This document shows, in pieces, positions 56,401 to 64,000 of a stretch of DNA of 64,000 nt. The notes under the pieces were generated by a model, which was not told where the DNA came from, searched no databases, and worked only from the letters and a program-made list of their open reading frames with translations. Position numbers and translations under genes: made by a program. Numbering within the stretch: position 1 is the first letter of the stretch; each line of letters opens with the position of its first letter. Source of the DNA: Acidobacteriota bacterium (GTDB lineage: Bacteria > Acidobacteriota > Vicinamibacteria > Vicinamibacterales > UBA2999); the NCBI GenBank assembly GCA_018000455.1, contig JAGNJW010000002.1:186001-250000 (forward strand), read 5' to 3'.

Positions 56401-56550
56401 ACTCGCCTACTCGGGAGGCCAACGCGTCGGCCTGCCCTTCGAGACCCGGCGCGCGCCGCACCGCAACCTCTGCTCGGGGCTCCGACGCCTGCCCCGACTC
56501 TCCTCACGCGGCTCCCAACCCGGTCAAGGGAGCCGGTCTTGCCTGACGAC

Positions 56551-56625
56551 TGGAGCGGGAGACGGGGATCGAACCCGCGACCAACAGCTTGGAAGGCTGT
56601 GACTCTACCACTGAGTTACTCCCGC
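56551..56625 (-). tRNA. trnG: tRNA-Gly (UCC)
   Basis: 75 nt with CCA encoded. Acceptor GCGGGAG/CTCCCGC, anticodon loop CTTCCAA with anticodon TCC, T-loop TTCGATC. Confidence 0.96.
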
Positions 56626-56756
56626 CTAGGCCCGTTGGGGCTTCGGCGAGGCGAGCCCGCCCAACCCCGTTCTCTCCATCTTTCTCAGCGAACCTGGCGT
56701 CGCACCACCGCCTGGCTCGCCCAGCCGGCCCACGCCCCGCGAAGCGGAGCGAAGGC

Positions 56757-56843
56757 TGGTGGGCAGGGGAGGATTCGAACCTCCGTAGGCACAAGGCCGG
56801 CAGATTTACAGTCTGCTGCGATTGACCGCTCCGCCACCTGCCC
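56757..56843 (-). tRNA. trnY: tRNA-Tyr (GUA)
   Basis: 87 nt with CCA encoded, class II with a long variable arm. Acceptor GGGCAGG/CCTGCCC, anticodon loop CTGTAAA with anticodon GTA. Confidence 0.96.
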
Positions 56844-56961
56844 GAATCGTCTTGCCGCACGACAGCACTCCGTCGCCATCGGCTGTCGCGCGTTTGCTTG
56901 TGTGTCTTGGATTCCCCCGGGCTGCTTCGCGATCCTGATCCGAGTCCGACGACGCACCCGG

Positions 56962-57038
56962 TGGAGCTGGCGGAGGGATTTGAACCCACGACCCGCTGAT
57001 TACAAATCAGCCGCTCTACCGGGCTGAGCTACGCCAGC
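56962..57038 (-). tRNA. trnT: tRNA-Thr (UGU)
   Basis: 77 nt with CCA encoded. Acceptor GCTGGCG/CGCCAGC, anticodon loop TTTGTAA with anticodon TGT. The T-stem GTGGG/CCCTC has a T-T mismatch at its second pair; the other stems pair fully. First gene of the transcript. Confidence 0.93.
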
Positions 57039-57052
57039 CAGACGAATCAGGG

Positions 57053-57082
57053 ATGGTAGCACGTCCTGTGCCAGAAGTGCAA
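57053..57082 (-). promoter_or_regulatory. promoter of the tRNA-tuf-secE-rplKAJL-rpoBC unit
   Basis: On the minus strand: TTGCAC (57082-57077) and TACCAT (57058-57053) with TGC directly before the -10, spacing 18 nt. Transcription would begin near 57047, just before tRNA-Thr. The same TTGCAC and TGCTA pattern occurs at the rpsL promoter. Confidence 0.65.
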
Positions 57083-57089
57083 CACAGGA
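57064..57089. promoter_or_regulatory. inverted repeat flanking the -35 box of the tRNA-tuf promoter
   Basis: TCCTGTG (57064-57070) and CACAGGA (57083-57089), perfect 7-bp arms with a 12-nt spacer that contains the -35 hexamer. Placement suggests an operator, but one occurrence could be chance. Confidence 0.35.
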
Positions 57090-57172
57090 TCTACCGCGCG
57101 TACACGGGGCGTCACTCGCCGGTCTGCTTTCCTCCTCCGGAGTCCAGACGGCCCTGACGCCCGACCTGAAAG

Positions 57173-57898
57173 TCAGACGCCGAGCCTCCCCCGGTAGCGC
57201 TGGCGGACCGCCTCGAACAAGAGCACCGCGGCGGCCACCGAAACGTTCAAACTGCCGAGCTGCCCCCGCATCGGAATGGAGGCCAGCCGGTCGCACCGCT
57301 CCTTCACGAGACGCCGCAGTCCTGAGCCTTCGGCCCCGACAACGAGCGCGGTGGGAAGCGTGAGGTCGACGTCATCGTATTGCAGATCGGCGTCGGCGTC
57401 GAGGCCCACGGTCCACACGTTCAGCGCCTTCAGCTCTTCGAGGGCCCGGGCGATGTTCACGACGTCGGCCACCGGCACGTGATGGACGGCGCCGGCCGAG
57501 GCCTTGGCCGCCCCGCCGTCAAGCGGCGCAGCGCGGCGTGTCTGCCGCACGACGCCGGTGGCGCCGGCGGCGTGCACCGACCGCAGGATGGCGCCGACAT
57601 TGTTCGGGTCTTCTACGCCGTCGAGCACCACGATGAGGGGCGGCCCGTGCTCGCCCGATGCCAGGTTCTCGATGGTCGTCACCGGCGACGCCCGCACGCG
57701 CGCCACGACGCCCTGGTGCACGCCCGACGGGACCAGGCGGCGAATGCCATCCGGCGACACGGTGCGCACGGACACGCCGGCGGCGCGCGCGGCGGCCACG
57801 ATCTCGCGCACGCGTTCGCCTTGCCCGGCCACCATGACGTCGGTCGCGCGCCCAGCGCGCACCGCTTCGAGCACCGGATAGATGCCGTAGACGATCAC
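57173..57898 (-). CDS. rlmB: 23S rRNA 2'-O-methyltransferase, RlmB/SpoU family
   Basis: SAM-dependent methyltransferase of the SPOUT superfamily, acting in E. coli on G2251 of 23S rRNA. 241 residues from the GTG at 57898 (GAGG upstream). The N-terminal substrate-binding domain starts VIVYGIYPVLEAVRAG. SPOUT motifs: LDGVEDPNNVGAILRSVHAAG (split: LDGVEDPNNVGAILRS then VHAAG), VVGAEGSGLRRLVKERCD and SIPMRGQLGSLNVSVA. The frame is open 33 codons further, overlapping gltX. Confidence 0.9.
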   Translation of the reverse strand: MIVYGIYPVLEAVRAGRATDVMVAGQGERVREIVAAARAAGVSVRTVSPDGIRRLVPSGVHQGVVARVRASPVTTIENLASGEHGPPLIVVLDGVEDPNNVGAILRSVHAAGATGVVRQTRRAAPLDGGAAKASAGAVHHVPVADVVNIARALEELKALNVWTVGLDADADLQYDDVDLTLPTALVVGAEGSGLRRLVKERCDRLASIPMRGQLGSLNVSVAAAVLLFEAVRQRYRGRLGV

Positions 57899-57953
57899 GG
57901 CGCCGACCTCGGGGCCTGGGAGCGGGGGCTCGTCAACGACCTGCTCACTTTGG

Positions 57954-59465
57954 TCACACCGGCGTCCGGTCGAGGATGGCGACGAAGGCGGCGGCACGCG
58001 CGCGGCAGCTCATGACGGGCATCAATCCATCCGCCGGCGCCAGCCTCGCGGCCTGCTCGATGGCTGGGATGAGCAGATCGAGCTCGGGGCCATCGGGCTC
58101 GCCCGTGCACACGAGGCGAATCGTGTGGAAGAGTGACTTCCCTTTGGCCCCGGTAGCGGCGCTCACTTGTTTGGCGAGGGCGCGGAACGAATCCTTCGTC
58201 GTCAAGGCCGGGGCCTCGGCGAGGGCGGCGGCAAAGGCCCGCGCCACCGCCAGCACCAGCGGATCGCGGACCTCGGCGCCGAGGTCCGGGTGGGCCAGCG
58301 CTGCCACGGGATCCCACGCAAACAGCAGACGCAGGCGATCCGGCAGGTCGCTCAGTTTGTCGATCGACGTGGCCAGCGGCGGCACGACCAAGGTCAGCCA
58401 CGTCGAGAGTGCGATCGACGGCTGGCCCGTGATCCACCCCGCCGCCTCGAGATACGGCAGCGAGAGCGACACGAGGCGCTCTGGCGTGGCCAGCTTCAGG
58501 TAGTGACGGTTCACCCACGCCAGCTTGGCTTCGTCGAACACTCCTGCGCTGTGCCCCACTGCCGCCAGCTCGAAGCGCGCAGCCAGTTGGTCGAGGGGCA
58601 GCAGCTCCTGCCCCTCGCCGGGCGACCAGCCAAGCAGGGCCAGGTAGTTGGCGAGCGCTTCTGGCAGGTAGCCCTTGCCCCGGAACTCCGCCACCGAGGT
58701 TGCGCCGTGACGCTTCGACAGCGGGGCGTGGTCGGGGCCGAGCACGAGCGAGAGGTGTGCGAACGCTGGCGGCGTCCAGCCGAAGGCCTCGTAGATGAGC
58801 ATCTGCCGTGGCGTGTTCGAGATGTGGTCTTCGCCGCGCACGACGTGCGTGATCCGCATCAACGCGTCGTCGATGACGACGGCGTAGTTATAGGCCGGGA
58901 TGCCGTCACTCCGCACGATGACTGGATCACCGATGACGTCGGTGTGAAACGACACCGTGCCGCGGACCAGGTCGTCGAAAGACACGATCCGACCGGGCGG
59001 CACCCTCAGCCGGACCGCCGGCGCCTCGCCGGCCTCCATGCGACGCGCGACAACGGCCGGATCGAGCGCGCGGCAGGTGCCGGCGTACTTCGGGGGCGCG
59101 CCGGCGGCCAGTGCCGCCTGACGCTCGGCCTCGAGCCGTTCCGGAGTGCAAAAGCAGTGGTAGGCGTGGCCACGCGAGACCAGATCGCGAGTGTGTGCGG
59201 CGTAGAGATCGAGTCGCTCGCTCTGTCGGTAGGGGCCGACGTCGCCAGTAGCGTCGATGCCCTCGTCCCAGGTGAGCCCGAGCCATCGCAGATCGTCCTT
59301 GATGGCAGCTTCGGAGGCCACAGTCGAGCGCTCGCGGTCGGTGTCCTCGACGCGCAGGATATAGGTGCCGCCATGGTGCCTCGCCAGCAGCCAGTTGAAG
59401 AGCGCCGTGCGCGCGTTGCCAACGTGCAGGTGGCCGGTCGGACTGGGGGCGAAGCGGACTCTCAT
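57954..59465 (-). CDS. gltX: glutamate--tRNA ligase
   Basis: Class I synthetase, 503 residues from the ATG at 59465. HIGH-type motif PSPTGHLHVGN (7-17), KMSKS-type motif PLSKRHG (248-254), CxC at 104-106 and Cys131 in the zinc-binding insert, and a C-terminal anticodon-binding helical domain. Whether it is a strict or non-discriminating GluRS cannot be read by eye. Its start overlaps the ispDF stop as ATGA. The 59-codon upstream extension lies in ispDF. Confidence 0.96.
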   Translation of the reverse strand: MRVRFAPSPTGHLHVGNARTALFNWLLARHHGGTYILRVEDTDRERSTVASEAAIKDDLRWLGLTWDEGIDATGDVGPYRQSERLDLYAAHTRDLVSRGHAYHCFCTPERLEAERQAALAAGAPPKYAGTCRALDPAVVARRMEAGEAPAVRLRVPPGRIVSFDDLVRGTVSFHTDVIGDPVIVRSDGIPAYNYAVVIDDALMRITHVVRGEDHISNTPRQMLIYEAFGWTPPAFAHLSLVLGPDHAPLSKRHGATSVAEFRGKGYLPEALANYLALLGWSPGEGQELLPLDQLAARFELAAVGHSAGVFDEAKLAWVNRHYLKLATPERLVSLSLPYLEAAGWITGQPSIALSTWLTLVVPPLATSIDKLSDLPDRLRLLFAWDPVAALAHPDLGAEVRDPLVLAVARAFAAALAEAPALTTKDSFRALAKQVSAATGAKGKSLFHTIRLVCTGEPDGPELDLLIPAIEQAARLAPADGLMPVMSCRARAAAFVAILDRTPV

Positions 59466-60670
59466 CGGCGGCGCTCGGGTCTCTGGTCGACGGGCGCAGG
59501 CGCCCCGCACTCGACGAGCAAGGCAACGGCGTGACAGGCCATCGACTCGCCGCGGCCCATGCTGTCGACCTCTTCGTTGGTCTTGCCCTTGACGCTCACG
59601 GCCGAGGGATGAACGCCGAGCGCAGCCGCCAGGTTCGCGCACATGGCCGGCACGTGCGGCAGCAGCTTCGGTCGCTCGGCGATGACGGTCACGTCGATGT
59701 TGCTGACCTGAAAGCCGGCCTGCCGCACACGCAGCATGGCCTGACCGAGCAACGCCAGGCTGTCGGCGTTCTTCCAGACCGCATCGGTGTCGGGGAAGAG
59801 CCGGCCGATGTCGCCGAGCGCGGCGGCCCCGAGCACGGCATCGGTCACGGCGTGGCAGACGATATCGGCATCGGAGTGGCCGTCGAGCCCGGTCGCGAAC
59901 GGCACGTGCACGCCGCCCAGAATCAGCGGCCGGCCCGCAATCAGGCGATGGAGGTCGTAGCCGGAGCCGACTCGGATCGCGGGCACCGGGGCGCCGTCGC
60001 CTGAGCGGCCTCGCGCGCTGGCGAGGTCATCGGGGGTCGTGATCTTCACGTTGGCGGGCTCTCCTTCGACCAGTTCGACCTTGCCGCCCATCCGCTCGAC
60101 CAGACCGGCCTCGTCGGTGGCCTCACCGGACGTCGCCCCTTCTGCCAACGCGGCCGCCAGCACGCTTCTTGTGAAGGCCTGCGGCGTTTGTGCGAGGTAG
60201 ACGTGCTGCCGCGGCACGGTGGCCTCGACCCACGTGCGGCCGCGCTCGGGGCGGCCGAGCTTCACCGTATCGGTCGCCAGCACGGCCGGAATAGCGGCGC
60301 CGCTGGCATGCGCCGCGTCGATCATCCGACCGATGAGGGTGGCGCTGGCAAACGGCCGGGCGGCATCGTGTACCAGCACCACCTCGCTCGTAGGCTGCAC
60401 GAGGGCGAACGCATTGGCCACCGAATCCTGCCGCCGTGCGCCGCCGGCCACCACACGCACCGGGCAGGGCCAGACCTGCGCCAGGCACGCCGGCAGCGGA
60501 TCGAGATGCGATGCCGGCAGCGCCACGACGACCTCGTGCACGTCGGGGTGTGTCGCCAGCAGCGCCAGGCTGCGCTCGAGCATCGACCGCCCGTCGAGGT
60601 CGACGAACTGCTTCGGACGGCCGGCGCCGACACGAACACCGAGGCCACCGGCCGCCAGGATCGCGCTCAC
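59462..60670 (-). CDS. ispDF: bifunctional IspD-IspF (MEP isoprenoid pathway)
   Basis: 402 residues from the GTG at 60670. IspD (about 1-225): AILAAGGLGVRVGAGRPKQF, DSVANAFALV and LVHDAARPF. IspF (about 240-395): SGYDLHRLIAGRPLILGG, GHSDADIVCHAVTDAVLGA and KGKTNEEVDSMGRGESMA. It therefore catalyses the cytidylyltransferase and 2,4-cyclodiphosphate synthase steps of the MEP pathway in one chain, as in many alphaproteobacteria and some others. Four-bp overlap with gltX. GAGG precedes the start. Confidence 0.95.
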   Translation of the reverse strand: MSAILAAGGLGVRVGAGRPKQFVDLDGRSMLERSLALLATHPDVHEVVVALPASHLDPLPACLAQVWPCPVRVVAGGARRQDSVANAFALVQPTSEVVLVHDAARPFASATLIGRMIDAAHASGAAIPAVLATDTVKLGRPERGRTWVEATVPRQHVYLAQTPQAFTRSVLAAALAEGATSGEATDEAGLVERMGGKVELVEGEPANVKITTPDDLASARGRSGDGAPVPAIRVGSGYDLHRLIAGRPLILGGVHVPFATGLDGHSDADIVCHAVTDAVLGAAALGDIGRLFPDTDAVWKNADSLALLGQAMLRVRQAGFQVSNIDVTVIAERPKLLPHVPAMCANLAAALGVHPSAVSVKGKTNEEVDSMGRGESMACHAVALLVECGAPAPVDQRPERRR

Positions 60671-60681
60671 GTGGGGACGCC

Positions 60682-61326
60682 TCACGCCATCCACCGCGCC
60701 TCCTCGTGGCCACCGACGGCCTGCCCGACACGCATCGCCGTCAGGTCGAGCACGCGGGCAAGCGTCGAGGCGTCGTTTGACGCCGGCGCGTAGACGACGA
60801 CGAGCGCGTCGCGCGTGCGCCCGGTGACCATCGCACGCGCGGAATCGGACGATGGATTGCCGAACGGTCCGTGCCCGTCGGCGACGGTGACCCGACCATC
60901 GACGTGCACCGTGTCTTTGCGGATGCCCGCGTAGGCCTCGCCGGTGCGGCCGAGTCGCAGCGTGATGGGCCCGGCAATCGCCGCCTGGTCGTAGACCCCG
61001 TAGGGCAGCTGGCATTCGAGGGAGCAGACGTTCACGGCGTCGACGAGACCGTTGACGCGAGGAAACGGATCACCGCGGCGCACGCGGCGCAGCAGTGCCT
61101 CGTTCGAGGGACGGGTCTTGGTCGGATCGAGTCCGATGCGGCGATACATGTCTCTCACGGCCTGAACGTCGACTGGCGGCGCGGCCACGACGGCGGCCGA
61201 CACGGCGGCGATCACCTGCTCGAGACCGGCCGGCCGTTCGACGACCACGGCGCCGTGCCACCACAGCACGGCGGGCCGCACGATGCCCGCCAGGGTTCCA
61301 TCCACCAAGAACGGCGCCAGCACCAC
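60682..61326 (-). CDS. stand-alone B3/B4 domain protein
   Basis: 214 residues, GTG start at 61326. Resembles the B3/B4 domain (COG3382, PF03483) of the PheRS beta subunit, which in PheRS edits misacylated Tyr-tRNA(Phe). Visible: RRIGLDPTKTRPSNEALLRRV and GLVDAVNVCSLECQLPYGVYD. It lacks the catalytic synthetase part, so it may be a free-standing editing or nucleic-acid-binding protein; function unproven. It ends 11 nt before ispDF. Confidence 0.75.
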   Translation of the reverse strand: MVLAPFLVDGTLAGIVRPAVLWWHGAVVVERPAGLEQVIAAVSAAVVAAPPVDVQAVRDMYRRIGLDPTKTRPSNEALLRRVRRGDPFPRVNGLVDAVNVCSLECQLPYGVYDQAAIAGPITLRLGRTGEAYAGIRKDTVHVDGRVTVADGHGPFGNPSSDSARAMVTGRTRDALVVVYAPASNDASTLARVLDLTAMRVGQAVGGHEEARWMA

Positions 61327-61380
61327 GGAATTCTACCCTGTCCGTCGGGACCGGACTTTGGGTGCCTGTAGACTAAGGCG

Positions 61381-62037
61381 ATGATCGATTTCCTGCTGCA
61401 CGTCGACGAGCGGCTCGTCGCCATCGCGAATGCCGCCGGCCCCTGGGCCTACGTCGTGCTCTTCGCCATCATTTTCGCGGAGACCGGGCTGGTGGTCACG
61501 CCGTTCCTGCCCGGCGACTCGCTGCTCTTCGCGGCCGGTGCGCTCGGCGCGACCGGGCTGTTCGACCTCCGCATTCTGACACCGGTGCTGCTGGTGGCGG
61601 CGGTGCTCGGCGATGCCGTGAACTACTCGATCGGAGCGCGCCTGGCCCACCGCTTCCTCGTCCCCGACGGCGAGCGCGTCTCCGGCCCGCTCGGCCGCCT
61701 CGTGAAGCGCGAACACGTCGCACAGGCCCACGAGTTCTTCGTGAAGCACGGCGGCAAGGCCGTGGTGCTCGCCCGGTTCGTCCCTATCGTCCGCACCTTC
61801 GTGCCGTTCGTCGCCGGCGGTGCCGACATGCCATACCGCACCTTCGCCTTCTACAACGTCACCGGCGCAGTGGCGTGGGTCGGCATCTGTCTGGGCGCCG
61901 GGTATCTGTTCGGCAACATCCCAGTCGTCAAGGAGAACTTCGAGCTGGTCGTGCTCGGTATCGTCGGCGTGTCGGTGCTGCCGATCCTCGTCGAGTTCGT
62001 GAAGATGCGGCGGGCGGCGTCGGCCAGCCGCGCCTAG
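61381..62037 (+). CDS. DedA-family membrane protein
   Basis: 218 residues. FAETGLVVTPFLPGDSLLFAAGAL and ARFVPIVRTFVPFVAGG are the DedA hallmarks; about five hydrophobic segments. DedA proteins are thought to support lipid scrambling or proton-coupled undecaprenyl/phospholipid recycling. Its stop TAG lies in the CTAG that also ends plsC on the other strand. Divergent from the B3/B4 gene by 54 nt. Confidence 0.93.
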   Translation: MIDFLLHVDERLVAIANAAGPWAYVVLFAIIFAETGLVVTPFLPGDSLLFAAGALGATGLFDLRILTPVLLVAAVLGDAVNYSIGARLAHRFLVPDGERVSGPLGRLVKREHVAQAHEFFVKHGGKAVVLARFVPIVRTFVPFVAGGADMPYRTFAFYNVTGAVAWVGICLGAGYLFGNIPVVKENFELVVLGIVGVSVLPILVEFVKMRRAASASRA

Positions 62038-62783
62038 CGACCGACCGCCGCCTCTTTGTCGACCTCGAGGCGGACGATCTCACGCACGCGGGTCGCCAGT
62101 TCTCTCATCGCCTCGGGATTCGGCTCCCGCTCGGCCGTGGTCAACACGGGCGGGTGCACCACGAGGCGCACGTCGCCTGGCCGGGTCGTGAGTTCGCCCT
62201 TCCTCATCACGTGGCGGCTCCCGACGATCGAGAGCGGCACGATCGGGATGCCGGCCTGGACGGCCGCCACGAGGCTGCCGGCCTTGAACGGCGCAACCAG
62301 GCCATCCCCGCTGCGCGTGCCTTCCGGAAACACGATGAGCGACAGGCCGCGGCCCGGCAGCGACGTCGCCCAGGCGAAGATGCCGGCGCGATCCGGCCGC
62401 CGGCGGTCCACGAGCATGTGTCCGGTCCTGCGCAGGTGCCAGCCGAGGAACGGAAAGCGGCCGAGCGACTCCTTGGCGATGATTCGCAGCTGGAACGGCA
62501 GCGACCCGAAGAGCACCGGGATGTCGTAGCTGCTCTGGTGATTCGCGACGAACACGTAGGTCGCACCGGGCGTCAGGTGCTCCACTCCCTCGACGCGCAC
62601 GCGCACGCCGGTCGTGGCGAGAATCAGCCACGACCACCACTGCGCGCATTTGTGGGCGAAGTGGCCGTGACCGCCGAGCGCGGTGGAGGCGAGCGACATC
62701 GTCCCGAGCACGATCGTGTAGATGGTGATGGCGGGAATCAACCAGATGACCGTGCGAATCAGGTGGAACGACACGACTGTCAC
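62034..62783 (-). CDS. plsC: 1-acyl-sn-glycerol-3-phosphate acyltransferase
   Basis: Makes phosphatidic acid from lysophosphatidic acid at the inner membrane. About 249 residues from the GTG at 62783, which overlaps the radA stop; a second GTG 9 nt on is possible. Two N-terminal hydrophobic segments, then ANHQSSYDIPVL (HX4D motif), FPEGTRSGDG (substrate-binding), and IPIVPLSIVGSR. The upstream extension of the frame belongs to radA. Confidence 0.92.
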   Translation of the reverse strand: MTVVSFHLIRTVIWLIPAITIYTIVLGTMSLASTALGGHGHFAHKCAQWWSWLILATTGVRVRVEGVEHLTPGATYVFVANHQSSYDIPVLFGSLPFQLRIIAKESLGRFPFLGWHLRRTGHMLVDRRRPDRAGIFAWATSLPGRGLSLIVFPEGTRSGDGLVAPFKAGSLVAAVQAGIPIVPLSIVGSRHVMRKGELTTRPGDVRLVVHPPVLTTAEREPNPEAMRELATRVREIVRLEVDKEAAVGR

Positions 62784-64000
62784 CCGATGAGCACGTCGAG
62801 CGCCTCGCCCACGTGGCGGACACCGACGAGCGTCGTGCCGGCGTCGTCGGCCTGCTGCCGGCTGTCGTCGTCGAGATTGGCGGCCGGCAGCACCACCCGG
62901 GTGAAGCCGAGTTGCCGCGCCTCTCGCAGCCTGAGCGGCGCCTGCGGCACGCCGCGGACTTCCCCGCCGAGGCCGACTTCGCCGAACACTGCCGTCCCCT
63001 GCACGATCGGCCGGTTTCGTACGCTCGAGGCCAGGGCCGCGATGACCGCCAGGTCGGCGGCCGGCTCGTCGAGGCTCATGCCGCCGGCGATGTTCACGTA
63101 GACGTCCTCGCCGACCAGCACCAGTCCCGCGCGCTTCTCGAGCACGGCCAAGAGCAGCGACACCCGCCCTGAGTCGATGCCCACGGCCATCCGGCGCGCC
63201 GTGCCGTAGGTGGCGGTGCTGACGAGCGCTTGCACCTCGACCAGGAGCGGGCGCGAACCCTCGACGCAGCACAGCACCGCCGAACCCGGGGTGGCCGTCG
63301 GCCGCTCGGCCAGGAACAACTGCGACGGATTCGGCACCGCGCGCAGCCCGCCGCCGGTCATCTCGAACACGCCGAGCTCGCTCACGGCGCCGAAACGGTT
63401 CTTGATCGCCCGCACGACCCGGTGCGAGTGGTGCCGCTCCCCCTCGAAATAGAGCACCGTGTCGACCACGTGCTCGAGCACCTTGGGGCCGGCCAGCGCG
63501 CCATCCTTGGTGACGTGCCCGACCAGGAAGGTCGGCAGATCGTGACCCTTGGCCGTGAACAGGAACTGCGTCGCTGCCTCGCGCACTTGGCCGATGCTGC
63601 CTGGCGCCGATTGGAACTTGAGCGAGAACACGGTCTGAATCGAATCCACGACCAGCAGCCGCGGCCGCACCCGCCCGATCTCCTCGAGGATGCGTTCGAC
63701 GCAGGTCTCGGCCAGCAGGAACAGCGGCGCGTCGCCGACGCCGAGCCGCTCGCCACGTAATTTCACCTGATGTTCGGATTCCTCGCCGGAGGCGTAGAGC
63801 ACGGCGCCGTGCACGCGCGCGAAGTTCGCTGCCGCCTGCAGCAGCAACGTCGATTTGCCGATGCCGGGCTCTCCGCCGAGCAGCACGAGCGAGCCCGGGA
63901 CGATGCCCCCGCCGAGCACACGATCGAACTCGTCGATGCCGCTCGTGAGGCGGGCGGCGTCGCTCGCCTCGATGTCCGCGTACTTCTTGGCGCCGCCGGT
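62780..64000 (-). CDS. radA: DNA repair protein RadA (5' end outside window)
   Basis: RecA-like helicase of recombinational repair. 406 residues are visible and the N-terminal zinc finger lies beyond the window. Walker A GGEPGIGKSTLLLQ, the RadA-specific KNRFG motif in IKNRFGAVSELG, and the C-terminal Lon-protease-like domain (VEVQALVSTATYGTARRMAVG split; SLDEPAADLAVIAALASS) are intact. The frame runs open to position 64000, so the gene continues. Its stop overlaps the plsC start. Confidence 0.95.
   Translation of the reverse strand, partial: TGGAKKYADIEASDAARLTSGIDEFDRVLGGGIVPGSLVLLGGEPGIGKSTLLLQAAANFARVHGAVLYASGEESEHQVKLRGERLGVGDAPLFLLAETCVERILEEIGRVRPRLLVVDSIQTVFSLKFQSAPGSIGQVREAATQFLFTAKGHDLPTFLVGHVTKDGALAGPKVLEHVVDTVLYFEGERHHSHRVVRAIKNRFGAVSELGVFEMTGGGLRAVPNPSQLFLAERPTATPGSAVLCCVEGSRPLLVEVQALVSTATYGTARRMAVGIDSGRVSLLLAVLEKRAGLVLVGEDVYVNIAGGMSLDEPAADLAVIAALASSVRNRPIVQGTAVFGEVGLGGEVRGVPQAPLRLREARQLGFTRVVLPAANLDDDSRQQADDAGTTLVGVRHVGEALDVLIG

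Overview
High-GC (roughly two thirds G+C), gene-dense bacterial chromosome, almost entirely conserved core functions. I place it in the Acidobacteriota, probably Vicinamibacteria or a close relative. The reasons are the pilBTCSRA gene order, an eight-cysteine zinc-ribbon insertion in RpoB (which I recall from other Acidobacteriota), a small reaction-centre-type dihaem cytochrome, a Tat-exported class V aminotransferase-fold protein, and a divergent EF-Tu switch I. The assignment rests on memory and inspection, not on a search. I see no prophage, IS element, CRISPR array or rRNA operon.

Layout. (1) 1-7758, minus strand: the type IV pilus motor and control genes pilB-pilT-pilC-pilS-pilR and a pilin cut by the window edge; a sigma-54 promoter lies between pilR and the pilin. 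(2) 8196-12817, plus: a Yip1-like membrane protein, an HlyD/MacA adaptor and two MacB/FtsX permeases with no ATPase. (3) 12952-15045, plus: a divergent EF-G paralogue with its own promoter, closed by a bidirectional terminator. (4) 15231-34285, minus: one uninterrupted str-S10-spc-alpha supercluster, rpsL to rplQ, with secY, adk, map, infA and rpoA, read from a promoter near 34.66 kb through a leader of about 365 nt. (5) 34976-42594, plus: a Tat-exported PLP-fold protein, a metallo-beta-lactamase-fold protein, a dihaem cytochrome, a TPR protein, a histidine kinase/response regulator pair and a TauE/SafE permease, ending in a bidirectional terminator. (6) 42738-57038, minus: tRNA-Thr(UGU)-Tyr-Gly-Thr(GGU)-tuf-rpmG-tRNA-Trp-secE-nusG-rplKAJL-rpoBC, the order known from E. 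coli, from a promoter at 57.06 kb. (7) 57173-64000: rlmB, gltX, an ispD-ispF fusion, a stand-alone B3/B4 protein, a DedA protein, plsC and radA (cut by the window edge).

How the parts work together. Regions 4 and 6 supply most ribosomal proteins, RNA polymerase alpha/beta/beta', EF-Tu, EF-G, IF-1, SecY/SecE and NusG. Region 1 encodes the pilus assembly (PilB) and retraction (PilT) motors, platform protein PilC and the PilS-PilR system, which by position and motifs should drive the pilin through sigma-54.

The most unusual signals are non-coding. Several spacers inside the translation operons hold degenerate 7-bp tandem repeats. One family has GGG every 7 nt (GGGAACA type), often as two inverted arms, with four G-runs on the mRNA strand that fit a G-quadruplex motif; the other is CTAGCCG. 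Protein oddities are the EF-Tu switch I, the EF-G paralogue lacking the catalytic His and the NKxD box, and the RpoB zinc insertion. I found no clearly new multi-gene system.
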